NCBI RefSeq assembly: GCF_016654005.1
Contig: NZ_JAEPWN010000007.1
Location: forward strand, 158,857-222,856
Direction of reading: 5' to 3'
DNA length: 64,000 bases
From: Brevundimonas nasdae
GTDB lineage: Bacteria > Pseudomonadota > Alphaproteobacteria > Caulobacterales > Caulobacteraceae
Every line of letters starts with the position of its first letter. The first letter of the stretch is position 1. Made by a program: the position numbers and the translations under genes. This document shows, in pieces, positions 1 through 6,637 of this stretch. The notes beneath the pieces were generated by a model. That model searched no databases. It had not been told where the DNA came from and saw only the letters and a list, made by a program, of their open reading frames with translations.

Positions 1-1556
1 AGGATCAGGCGCCGGCGATAGACGGCGTCTTCAGAGGCGAGGGCGTCCGGGCGATAGGGCTGGCCGGTCTCATTGGAGAGACGGGCGGCGGCGGCCTGGA
101 GCTCGCGCGCGGACAGTTTGGCCAGCAGATGAGGGCGGGGCGTCACGCCGTCGGCGGTGCGTGTCGCCAAACCCTGGGCGACCAGCCAGTCGCCTCGTCT
201 TTCGAAAGCCTCGGCGACTGCGACGCCGAATCCGGCGCCGAAGGCCGGCCGGTTCGGATCGACGCGGAGGCGATCAAGCCAGGTCGCGCCGTCCGCCTCG
301 ACCTGACGGTCCAGGGCCAGATCGGTGCGGACGCGCAGATGCGGATGGCGCAGGCCCGCGCCCCTGGCCGGCGCCGCCTCGACGATGGCGCCGATGGGGG
401 GATCGGGCAGGGCGGCGTCATGAAGGGTGCGGTGGTGCAGGCCACCGTCGAGCCCTTCGATCAGCACATAGCCTGTGCCCGTCAGTTCGTCGTCCAGACC
501 GCGCGCGGCCACCCGTCCGATCACCGTCTGGGCGGTCTCCTCGGCGGACCAGACCGGCGGGGTGTGGGCGCGTCCGTCCGCTGTCATCGCGTCATGCAGG
601 CGGGCGATGATGTCGCCTTGCCGCGCCAGGGCTTTGAGCGTCGGCTCGGCCTCGGGCGACAGGCGCCAACGTCCGACGCCGGCGGGCCGCGCCAGGCCCA
701 GGGCCTCGAGCTTGCGAAGCCGCGCCAGCCGCACGGGCGAGGGCGCCGGCGCCGCTTCGCGACCGACCGGCCGCAGGTCGATCAGGCCGTCGTTGCGCCC
801 GGCCTCCGCAGCGAGGAGGCGGTCGAGCCGGGTCCAGCGATCGGCCGATGCGTCCTTGGCCAGGCCTCGGGCGATCTCGCGTTCGCTGCGGGGACCGAGC
901 TCGCGCTCGACCAGGGCTTCGGCGCGGCCGCGCAGACCCTGGGCGATATAGTCGCGGCTGATGACCAGGTCGGCGCCGGTTTCGTCGACGCCGCGCACGA
1001 TCAGATGGACATGGGGATGGGGCGTGTTCCAGTGATCGACGGCGACCCAGTCGAGGCGCGTGTCGAGATCGGCCTCCATGGTCTTGACCAGGTCGCGTGC
1101 GAAGCCCCGCAGATCCGCCATCTGGTCGGCGTCTTCGGGCGAGACGATGAAGCGGAAATGGTGGCGGTCGTCAGCGGCCCGTTCGGCGAACCCCTTGCGG
1201 TCCACTCCGTCGGCCTCGGCGTCAAACAGCTGGCCTGCGGCGCCGTCGCGTGTGGTCCCGTCGCGCACCAGATATCGCAGATGGGCGCCGAGGGTGGCGC
1301 GACCGGCCGCCTGCCGCACCACCCGCGCCTTGATCACCACGGTCCGGCGGGCGGCGACGTGGCGGGCGAGCAGGGCGGCGGATCGACCGCGGCCGAAGGT
1401 GCTGGGCCCGGCGCCGAGCGCGCGTCCTGAGCCGGAGCCGCGTCCGCCGGCGCGCTGGGTCGCCGCCTTGATCTGGTTGAGGGCGGTGGGCAGGCGCGAG
1501 ACGCCCCGATCGCGGATCCGGCCGGGCGTCGGCTCGAAATCCTCGTCGCGGGTCAT
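1..1556 (-). CDS. Relaxase/mobilization nuclease with DUF3363 domain (partial, runs off left edge)
   Basis: The product would nick the island at its transfer origin and stay covalently bound to the strand for conjugation. Reading from ATG at 1556 (MTRDEDFEPTPGRIRDRG) the frame stays open to base 1, so the C-terminus lies outside the window. A VirD2/TraI-like nuclease region is visible, with a candidate active-site tyrosine region (LRYLVRDG) and the metal-binding motif HPHVHLIVRG. After it comes the long region with a GLDGGLHHRTLHDA-like stretch characteristic of DUF3363 relaxases. The gene follows the lytic transglycosylase on the same strand after a 252-bp non-coding gap that could hold oriT. 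The overlapping plus-strand frame is a GC-rich shadow. The family call is from recognised motifs, not alignment. Confidence 0.85.
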   Translation of the reverse strand, partial: MTRDEDFEPTPGRIRDRGVSRLPTALNQIKAATQRAGGRGSGSGRALGAGPSTFGRGRSAALLARHVAARRTVVIKARVVRQAAGRATLGAHLRYLVRDGTTRDGAAGQLFDAEADGVDRKGFAERAADDRHHFRFIVSPEDADQMADLRGFARDLVKTMEADLDTRLDWVAVDHWNTPHPHVHLIVRGVDETGADLVISRDYIAQGLRGRAEALVERELGPRSEREIARGLAKDASADRWTRLDRLLAAEAGRNDGLIDLRPVGREAAPAPSPVRLARLRKLEALGLARPAGVGRWRLSPEAEPTLKALARQGDIIARLHDAMTADGRAHTPPVWSAEETAQTVIGRVAARGLDDELTGTGYVLIEGLDGGLHHRTLHDAALPDPPIGAIVEAAPARGAGLRHPHLRVRTDLALDRQVEADGATWLDRLRVDPNRPAFGAGFGVAVAEAFERRGDWLVAQGLATRTADGVTPRPHLLAKLSARELQAAAARLSNETGQPYRPDALASEDAVYRRRLI

Positions 1557-1808
1557 GACGCCCTCGACAAGGTGTGGGTTTTCCAACGATTCTCGTCGGT
1601 TCGGTCTCCCGGCAAGGTGCGGCTTCGATGCGCGCCTTGCGCCAAGCGGTTGAAACGGCGAGGAAATCCCTCCCTCACCCCAGGCCGCACCTTGCGGCTT
1701 TTATCTTGCCATCCCTGTCTTTCGGGCTGTCTGACCACCTTGGGGTTCATTCCGGGTCACCCAGAGGAAGCGATCGAGCCGTCGACGGCGCAGCGCCGAT
1801 GGGGACCG
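1557..1808. other. Candidate origin of transfer (oriT) region
   Basis: This 252-bp non-coding gap lies between the relaxase start and the lytic transglycosylase stop. It contains a perfect 11-bp inverted repeat, CAAGGTGCGGC (1613-1623) and GCCGCACCTTG (1684-1694), separated by 60 bp. Just beyond is TATCTTGC (1702-1709), which resembles the IncP/Ti nic core YATCCTGY with one change. Position, repeat and nic-like octamer suit an oriT, but the assignment is inference. Confidence 0.4.
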
Positions 1809-2471
1809 TCACAGGGTGAGGGCGGCGGCGGGGGCGGCGAACGGCGCCGGCGCCGCACGACGGACGAACAGAGGCGAGGCATAGGGGTCTGGCGGCGCTG
1901 TGGGCGGCGCAGGCGAGGGATTTCCGACGCCCGAGACCGCCTCGACGCGTGCCTCTCGCGCGAGCGCGCGACGCACGCGCTGTTCGTAGATCCGGGTCTC
2001 GGCGGGTAGGGCGCGGCCGGTGCGTAGATGCTCGGCGTAGCGCCCTGGGCCGGCGTTATAGGCGCCCAGGACGCCGCTCGAGCCGAAGCGATCATGCAGA
2101 TGGCGCAGATAGGCGGCGCCGGCGAGGATGTTGTCGCGGGGAAGAAAAGGGTCGGCGCCGAGGCCATGGAGGCTGCGCATCTCCGCATAGGTGGCGGGCA
2201 TCAGCTGCATCAGGCCGAGCGCGCCGGCCGACGAGACCGCATCCGGATCGAAGTCGCTTTCGGCGTGGATCACGGCCCGGATCCAAGTTCTTGGCACGCC
2301 GAAGCGATCGGCCGCCTCGGCGATCAGCGCCTCGTAGGGTTGCGAGGACGGCGCCCGATCCGTCGTCCAATCCGACGGCGACGCGGCGTGGACCGACGCC
2401 GGGGCAAGGGCGCCCGGCCCGGTCGCGATCCCGGCCAGCGCCAGGATCAAACCCCAAGAGCGGCGCCTCAT
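1809..2471 (-). CDS. Conjugation-associated lytic transglycosylase (SLT family)
   Basis: This 220-residue exported enzyme would cleave peptidoglycan locally to let the transfer apparatus through. An N-terminal signal peptide (MRRRSWGLILALAGIATGPG) is followed by an SLT domain with catalytic Glu71 in the context HAESDFDP, then the family motifs GALGLMQLMPAT and AYNAGPGRY. I chose ATG at 2471 because it overlaps the stop of traF as ATGA; an in-frame ATG at 2492 is possible but lies inside traF. The gene is the fourth in a chain of ATGA-coupled genes (HTH, DUF2840, traF, this one). The proline/alanine-rich tail after about residue 180 has no recognisable domain. Confidence 0.88.
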   Translation of the reverse strand: MRRRSWGLILALAGIATGPGALAPASVHAASPSDWTTDRAPSSQPYEALIAEAADRFGVPRTWIRAVIHAESDFDPDAVSSAGALGLMQLMPATYAEMRSLHGLGADPFLPRDNILAGAAYLRHLHDRFGSSGVLGAYNAGPGRYAEHLRTGRALPAETRIYEQRVRRALAREARVEAVSGVGNPSPAPPTAPPDPYASPLFVRRAAPAPFAAPAAALTL

Positions 2472-3004
2472 CGGCCCGCTCCGTGCAGCCACAGCGGCGT
2501 CACAGGCCCCAGGATTCGCGTGCGGGAGACCGGCCCGAAGTATCGGCCGTCGAGCGAGTCGGGGTTGTCGGGCGCCAGCAACAGGAGCTGGTCCGCGCTC
2601 AAGGTCCGGCAGCCCGACCAGACCGGCAGAGGGCGGCCGGCTCGATCGCTCCGCCGCGCCTGGGCGACGATACGGTCGTCGATCATGAGGGTCTCGCCCT
2701 TGCGGCAGACGACCGACGGTGCGACGGCGGCGACCGGTTTGAGCAACGGCAGGCCGTCGGGGAGATAATGGCGATGCGCGAACAGTCGGGCCTGGTCCGG
2801 CGTGGGGCGATAGGCGACGCGCGCGCCGACGACGAGGGGCGCGTCGGGGAACAGCCGATAGAGGCCGATCGGCGCGCTGGCGCTGGCGTTCCAGATCAGG
2901 CGCGGCGTCGGCGGCGCGACAACGGAAAAGGCGACGGCCCCGACGCCGACGGCGGCTGCGCCGAGGATCAGGACGCGGCGAGGCGAGGCAGGACGCGCGC
3001 TCAC
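2468..3004 (-). CDS. TraF-type S26 family signal peptidase
   Basis: This 178-residue membrane-anchored serine peptidase resembles conjugative TraF, which matures pilin or other transfer proteins in the periplasm. It has one N-terminal membrane segment (about residues 10-31). The catalytic-serine motif is SAPIGLY (Ser43), and the probable general-base lysine is Lys88 in LLKPVAAVAP. The late motif DSLDGRYFGPV matches the S26 box. Its start overlaps the DUF2840 stop by ATGA, and its own stop overlaps the transglycosylase start the same way, so the three proteins are probably made from one message. The length is normal for the family. Confidence 0.88.
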   Translation of the reverse strand: MSARPASPRRVLILGAAAVGVGAVAFSVVAPPTPRLIWNASASAPIGLYRLFPDAPLVVGARVAYRPTPDQARLFAHRHYLPDGLPLLKPVAAVAPSVVCRKGETLMIDDRIVAQARRSDRAGRPLPVWSGCRTLSADQLLLLAPDNPDSLDGRYFGPVSRTRILGPVTPLWLHGAGR

Positions 3005-3576
3005 GAGCGACCGTCCCCGGCCAGGGCCTGGCGTAGTTTCAGGGCCCGGTGTCGCGCCGTGCTATAGGCCTGAGGCAGAAGTCCGGCGGTCATCCGGTTG
3101 TGGACGTGACGCCAATGATCCGGCGCGACCGCCTCGAGCGCGACGCCGGTTTCCGCGACCGCGTCGATCACCGCCAGGGCGTGACGGACACGCGACCAGC
3201 CGTTCAGCCGCAGCAGGCTGACGGCGCCGGGCGTGACGCCGGGGATGGCGACACGGGCCGCGCCGCGCTCCACCGCCTGCAGGATATCCAGCCTCGCGCC
3301 CACGGCGCCGCGCGGGCCGCAGGCCCAGCGGACATAGGCGAAGACGGCGCCCGGCGCGAAACCGACGAACTGATTATGGGCGCTGACCCTGTGGGTCTCG
3401 GCCACGGCGCCGAAACGGATCCAGCGTTCGGCGCGGCCTTCGTCGTCGATCAGTTCGACCCAGGTGAGGGCGTCGCGCGCGACGCAAGCTGTCTCTGCGA
3501 CGAGCGCGAGCGGCGGTGCGGGACGGGGGGCGCGCACCGGATCGGACCCGTCCGACTTGCGCGGCGGGCCGCTCAT
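3001..3576 (-). CDS. DUF2840 domain-containing protein
   Basis: This 191-residue protein of unknown function belongs to the family regularly found just before traF in Alphaproteobacterial integrative elements. I recognise the family from context and from stretches such as WIRFGAVAETHRVS and AVFAYVRWA. There is no signal peptide and no membrane segment, so it is probably cytoplasmic. The C-terminal half is basic and arginine-rich, which could suit nucleic-acid contact; that is inference. Its ATG overlaps the stop of the upstream HTH gene (ATGA), indicating translational coupling. Confidence 0.8.
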   Translation of the reverse strand: MSGPPRKSDGSDPVRAPRPAPPLALVAETACVARDALTWVELIDDEGRAERWIRFGAVAETHRVSAHNQFVGFAPGAVFAYVRWACGPRGAVGARLDILQAVERGAARVAIPGVTPGAVSLLRLNGWSRVRHALAVIDAVAETGVALEAVAPDHWRHVHNRMTAGLLPQAYSTARHRALKLRQALAGDGRS

Positions 3577-3854
3577 CGCCCCAGTCCCGAGGACGAACCG
3601 ACCGCCGATCCCGGGCGCCGCGCGGGCAGAACCGGATCGTCTACGGCCGCCTCCGTCGAGGTTCGCGCGCCGCGATCGGCCCAGGCTTGAAGGTCGGACA
3701 GGGCATAGACGACCCGGCCGCCGATCTTGCGATAGATCGGGCCGGTGCCGTAGCAGCGGTGTTTTTCCAGGGTGCGGCCGGACAGACCGAGATGGCGAGC
3801 GGCCTCGGGGGTGCGCAGAAAGCGCGGCGGCATGGGGGTGACGGCGTCGGTCAT
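3573..3854 (-). CDS. AlpA/MerR-like helix-turn-helix DNA-binding protein
   Basis: This 93-residue protein has a single winged helix-turn-helix of the type found in AlpA and excisionase-like regulators: FLRTPEAARHLGLSGRTLEKH followed by the wing KIGGRVVYALSDLQAWA. Such proteins control excision or transfer genes of genomic islands. I chose ATG at 3854 (MTDAVTPMPP) because AGGAGACC lies just upstream, although the frame stays open further upstream. The C-terminal 30 residues are low-complexity. It is the first gene of the ATGA-coupled group and may regulate it. A ParA or RepA gene, often present here in related islands, is absent. Confidence 0.85.
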   Translation of the reverse strand: MTDAVTPMPPRFLRTPEAARHLGLSGRTLEKHRCYGTGPIYRKIGGRVVYALSDLQAWADRGARTSTEAAVDDPVLPARRPGSAVGSSSGLGR

Positions 3855-3991
3855 GGCGGTCTCCTGAGACGGGAGGCGCGGCGCTGAGCGGCGACGCACC
3901 GGACGCGCGCAGGATTTCGCGAGACGGGGTGTGCGGGTAGTCGGCCGACGGGCATCGGCCGATGCCGGGCGGGCATCGGCCGTGTCGCGCC
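3855..3991. promoter_or_regulatory. Intergenic region with palindrome and direct repeat
   Basis: The gap upstream of the HTH gene holds a perfect 16-bp palindrome GGCATCGGCCGATGCC (3951-3966). The 11-mer GGGCATCGGCC occurs at 3950-3960 and again at 3971-3981, a direct repeat with 21-bp period. It could be an operator for the adjacent HTH protein or a transcription stop for ardC. Neither is proven. Confidence 0.35.
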
Positions 3992-4927
3992 TCAGCCTGG
4001 AGGGTCGAGGGTTCCGGCGAGGGCGCTCAGCAGGGCGGCGGCGCGCTCGGCATGGGCGGCGGCCGCGACGATGAAGCGTTTGTCGTCGCCGAGCACCTTC
4101 AGCCAGGACGCCAGATAGGCGGCGTGGTCGCGACGGGGTTGGAGAGACAGGCCCAAGTCGGCGCAGAGGAAGGCGGCGCCCAGTTCGGCCACCAGTTCCT
4201 CGCGTGCATAGGCGCTGTCGCCGAAACGGACGAGGCCGCCCAGACGGTCCAGCCGGCTGGAATGGCCGGTCCAATGGATCAGTTCATGGGCGAGAACGGC
4301 GTAGTAGGCTTGGAGGGTTTCGAAGCGTGCGAGGTGCGGCATGCGCACGCGATCCTCGCGCGGCAGATAACAGGCAGTGTCGCCGCCGTGTCGGATGTCG
4401 GCGCCGACGGCGCAGAGGAAATGTTCGGCCCGCGCGTCGGGCATGGGCTCGGGGAACGGCTCCGGCGCGGGATAGCGGGGCTCCAGACCGTCGATCTGCT
4501 CGAGGTTGAAGACGGTGTAGCGCTTCAGGAAGACGGCGCCTCTGGCGTCGGTAACGGGGCGGTCGTCGTCGGACGCGGCCGCGTCGTTGGACGGTGATGC
4601 GGGACCTTCGCGGCGTCCGGCGAAAACGATGCGGGTTCCGGTCTCGCCGCGTCGGACACAGCCGCCGAGCGCGAGGGCCTGACGAAAGGTCATCCAGGTG
4701 GAGCGTTCGAACCCCCGATCGGCGGCGCTGGCCCACAGGGGGAGGACATTGATCCCGTGATAGGGCTGGCCGTCGTAGCGTCGGGGCCGTTGGGCGGCGC
4801 CGGCGCCGGCGCCGGCGCCGGTCCAGGCGCGGGCCCAGGGGCGGACGCCGCGTTCGAGATCGGCGAGGATGGCGGTGGTGATGTCGGCGTGGACATCGGG
4901 ACGAGCGGAAGGGGTTGGACGGGTCAT
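3992..4927 (-). CDS. ardC: ArdC-like antirestriction protein (ssDNA-binding domain plus zincin metallopeptidase-like domain)
   Basis: This 311-residue protein of the ArdC family protects incoming single-stranded DNA from restriction after conjugation. The N-terminal DUF1738-type ssDNA-binding domain spans about residues 12-150 and includes YDGQPYHGINVLPLW and WMTFRQALALGGCVRRGETG. The C-terminal metallopeptidase-like domain carries HELIH at 214-218 within HELIHWTGHSSRL. I start at ATG 4927 (MTRPTPSARPDVHADI) because AGAGGACGTC precedes it; longer upstream frames overlap DUF736. An alanine/glycine run (AGAGAGAA) at 38-45 comes from a GC-rich repeat near 4797-4818. Confidence 0.88.
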   Translation of the reverse strand: MTRPTPSARPDVHADITTAILADLERGVRPWARAWTGAGAGAGAAQRPRRYDGQPYHGINVLPLWASAADRGFERSTWMTFRQALALGGCVRRGETGTRIVFAGRREGPASPSNDAAASDDDRPVTDARGAVFLKRYTVFNLEQIDGLEPRYPAPEPFPEPMPDARAEHFLCAVGADIRHGGDTACYLPREDRVRMPHLARFETLQAYYAVLAHELIHWTGHSSRLDRLGGLVRFGDSAYAREELVAELGAAFLCADLGLSLQPRRDHAAYLASWLKVLGDDKRFIVAAAAHAERAAALLSALAGTLDPPG

Positions 4928-4992
4928 GACGTCCTCTCCAGACAAGGGTTGAAAGGGAAGGCGGCGGCGCCTCGGCGCCGCCGCCCGTGCGC

Positions 4993-5289
4993 TCAGTTGC
5001 GCGACCAGATCAGGCTGAAGCCGCCGTCCACCTCGACCAGGGAGGCGTAGATCGGGGCGGGGAAGCTGGGATCGTCCAGTTTGACCGACAGATAGTCGCG
5101 GTTGGCCTGGGAGGTCTTTTTCCAGGCGGCGCCGAACTCGATGGCGCCGGAGAACATCCGATAGTCGGGGGCCTTGTCGTCGCTCTTGTCGTTCGGCCGG
5201 AGCTGGGCGTTGCGCACATTCAGGCTCAGGGTCTTGATGGCGCCCGCGTAGGCGTCGTCGGTGCGGGTGAAGGTTCCAATGGTCGCCAT
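4993..5289 (-). CDS. DUF736 domain-containing protein
   Basis: This 98-residue family member ([20 protein letters not shown]...) is of unknown biochemical function and is almost always linked to ardC and island transfer genes in Alphaproteobacteria. The conserved C-terminus [18 protein letters not shown] is present. A good ribosome site (AGGAGAGAC) precedes the ATG at 5289. It ends 65 bp before ardC on the same strand and is probably co-transcribed with it. A short degenerate copy of its C-terminus lies 500 bp away on the other strand. Confidence 0.88.
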   Translation of the reverse strand: MATIGTFTRTDDAYAGAIKTLSLNVRNAQLRPNDKSDDKAPDYRMFSGAIEFGAAWKKTSQANRDYLSVKLDDPSFPAPIYASLVEVDGGFSLIWSRN

Positions 5290-5893
5290 GTTCGTCTCTC
5301 CTTTTGCGGATCGGGCCGCGCCAGCCGCGGCCTCGATGGCGATCGGCAGGCCGAGCGGACGCCGGTCCGCAGCCCCGCAGCCGCAGGCGCCGCGGGGCCC
5401 GAAGCCTTGGCAAAGGACCGGGAGGCGACGTCTTTCTTGTCTCGCGAGGAGGCCGAAGGCCGGGGAAGAAAGTCGTCGTCGACGGTTGCGAAGACCGGGG
5501 GACGATTGGACAGATCAAGCCAGGAGAGGCCACGCGCGGCGTGATCGGGCCGTCCGAGAGAGGCGGACAAGGCGAGGCTTGGAGCCTTCATCGGCGCAGG
5601 CGACGGCGTTGATGCGGGGGGCTGACCACAGGCGCGTGTGCACCAGACCGCCTGCCGGACGATGATCGGTACCGCAGGACGCGGCGCTCCGGAACCGGGG
5701 CGGCGAAGGCGGCGCGCGACCGCCGATGGGGAAGACGACCGTTCAGACGAACCGCAACGATCTACAAAGCGGATCAGGCGATGCCGTCTGCTGGCACCGA
5801 TCTACGCCTGCATGGTCGAGAGCGACGGCGATTTCAGCCTGCTCAGGGCGGGTTGTGGTGCAGGCGGCGAGGCCGTGTCGCCGGGATCGAGAC
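5290..5893. other. 604-bp non-coding stretch with a DUF736 relic
   Basis: I see no intact gene here. Long frames on both strands are arginine-rich GC shadows. The only recognisable content is the DUF736-like fragment at 5794-5853. The promoter for the DUF736-ardC pair should lie near 5290-5400, but no clear -35/-10 stands out. Confidence 0.5.
5794..5853 (+). pseudogene. Relic of a DUF736 C-terminus
   Basis: Translation of the plus strand gives APIYACMVESDGDFSLLRAG. This closely matches [20 protein letters not shown] at the end of the intact DUF736 protein encoded on the opposite strand at 4993-5289. No start, upstream domain or flanking open frame belongs to it. It looks like the remnant of a second, inverted DUF736 copy. 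Confidence 0.6.
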
Positions 5894-6100
5894 TCAGGGC
5901 GCGTCCGGTCCGAAGAGTCGCACGACCTCGGTCCGATCCGCCTGTCGCTCGTCGGTCAGTCGCCACGCCTGACCATCGAACCAGACGAGATCGACGAAGG
6001 CGGCGTGGACGTCCTCGAACTCGAAAATCTCGCCCGGCATGATGACGCGAAGCTGAGGCGGCAGGCGCGACAGGACGGCGATCAGCTGTTCGACGGTCAT
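5894..6100 (-). CDS. Small hypothetical protein
   Basis: I do not recognise this 68-residue acidic protein (MTVEQLIAVLSRLPPQLRVIM...). It is supported by a strong ribosome site, AGGAGAGGGA, directly before the ATG at 6100, and by its place in the island gene array. The sequence is predicted to mix helices and strands, without membrane segments or cysteines. Its start overlaps the end of the upstream frame (6097) by ATGA. The FEFEDVHAAFVDLVWFDGQAWRL part resembles a compact small-protein core, but no function can be assigned. Confidence 0.6.
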   Translation of the reverse strand: MTVEQLIAVLSRLPPQLRVIMPGEIFEFEDVHAAFVDLVWFDGQAWRLTDERQADRTEVVRLFGPDAP

Positions 6101-6300
6101 TCCCTCTCCTGTCGGCGGACATCGGCGAGGCGGGCGCGGTCGGCCTGAAGGCGCGTCGAGGCCCGCTCGGCGACTATCTGCGGGGCGCGCGGATCGTGCA
6201 ATCCTTGGGCGCGTAGCATGGCCCCGGCCGCGTCAGCTATGGCGGGGGTTACGACTGGTCTTTTGGGGGCGCGACGCGCGCCGCCGCGTTGGGCGTGACG
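6097..6300 (-). CDS. Possible small basic protein, start uncertain
   Basis: The minus frame ending at 6097 reads KRPVVTPAIADAAGAMLRAQ and continues through an alternating charged helix (QIVAERASTRLQADRARLADV), unlike the arginine/proline shadow further upstream. Its stop overlaps the next start as ATGA, which supports real translation. The only ATG in the plausible part is at 6219, and any real start may be non-ATG, so the right boundary given is approximate. I do not recognise a family. Confidence 0.35.
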   Translation of the reverse strand, partial: RHAQRGGARRAPKRPVVTPAIADAAGAMLRAQGLHDPRAPQIVAERASTRLQADRARLADVRRQERE

Positions 6301-6637
6301 GGGCCTGATGATGACGCCGCGAGGCGACGACGGTCTCCCGGCGCTCGCGGACTCGGCGCGGACGCGTGACGGGTCACGCCTCTTGGTCGTCTGGCCTGTC
6401 TTGACTGCCCGCCCGCCGGGTTTGACCGTCGGCCGGTTGGTCCGTCCGTCCGCCGGTCGGGACGGTCGGGGCGGTCGCGCACCCGCGCGGCGGGCGCGCG
6501 GATGCGGCTGACCCCTTTCCGGCGGAATGCCGGATCGACCCCATCGACAGAGGACTGGCAGGGCGGCGGATAGGTGGCTGGACAGATCAGGGCCGCGCCC
6601 TCTCGGGCGTGGCCCCTTTCTCAAACCTCGCGGCGTC
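6301..6637. other. 337-bp GC-rich gap
   Basis: Between the ParB-like gene and the small hypothetical gene I see only low-complexity GC-rich sequence, with repeated CGGTCGG/CCGTCCG words around 6425-6480. No RNA gene, terminator with a T-run, or recognisable coding segment is visible. Confidence 0.4.

Noticed and set aside
129..1430. Plus-strand 433-residue frame over the relaxase
   Set aside because: It is the complement of a well-supported relaxase, rich in Gly/Arg/Ala with no family motif; a GC-rich shadow.
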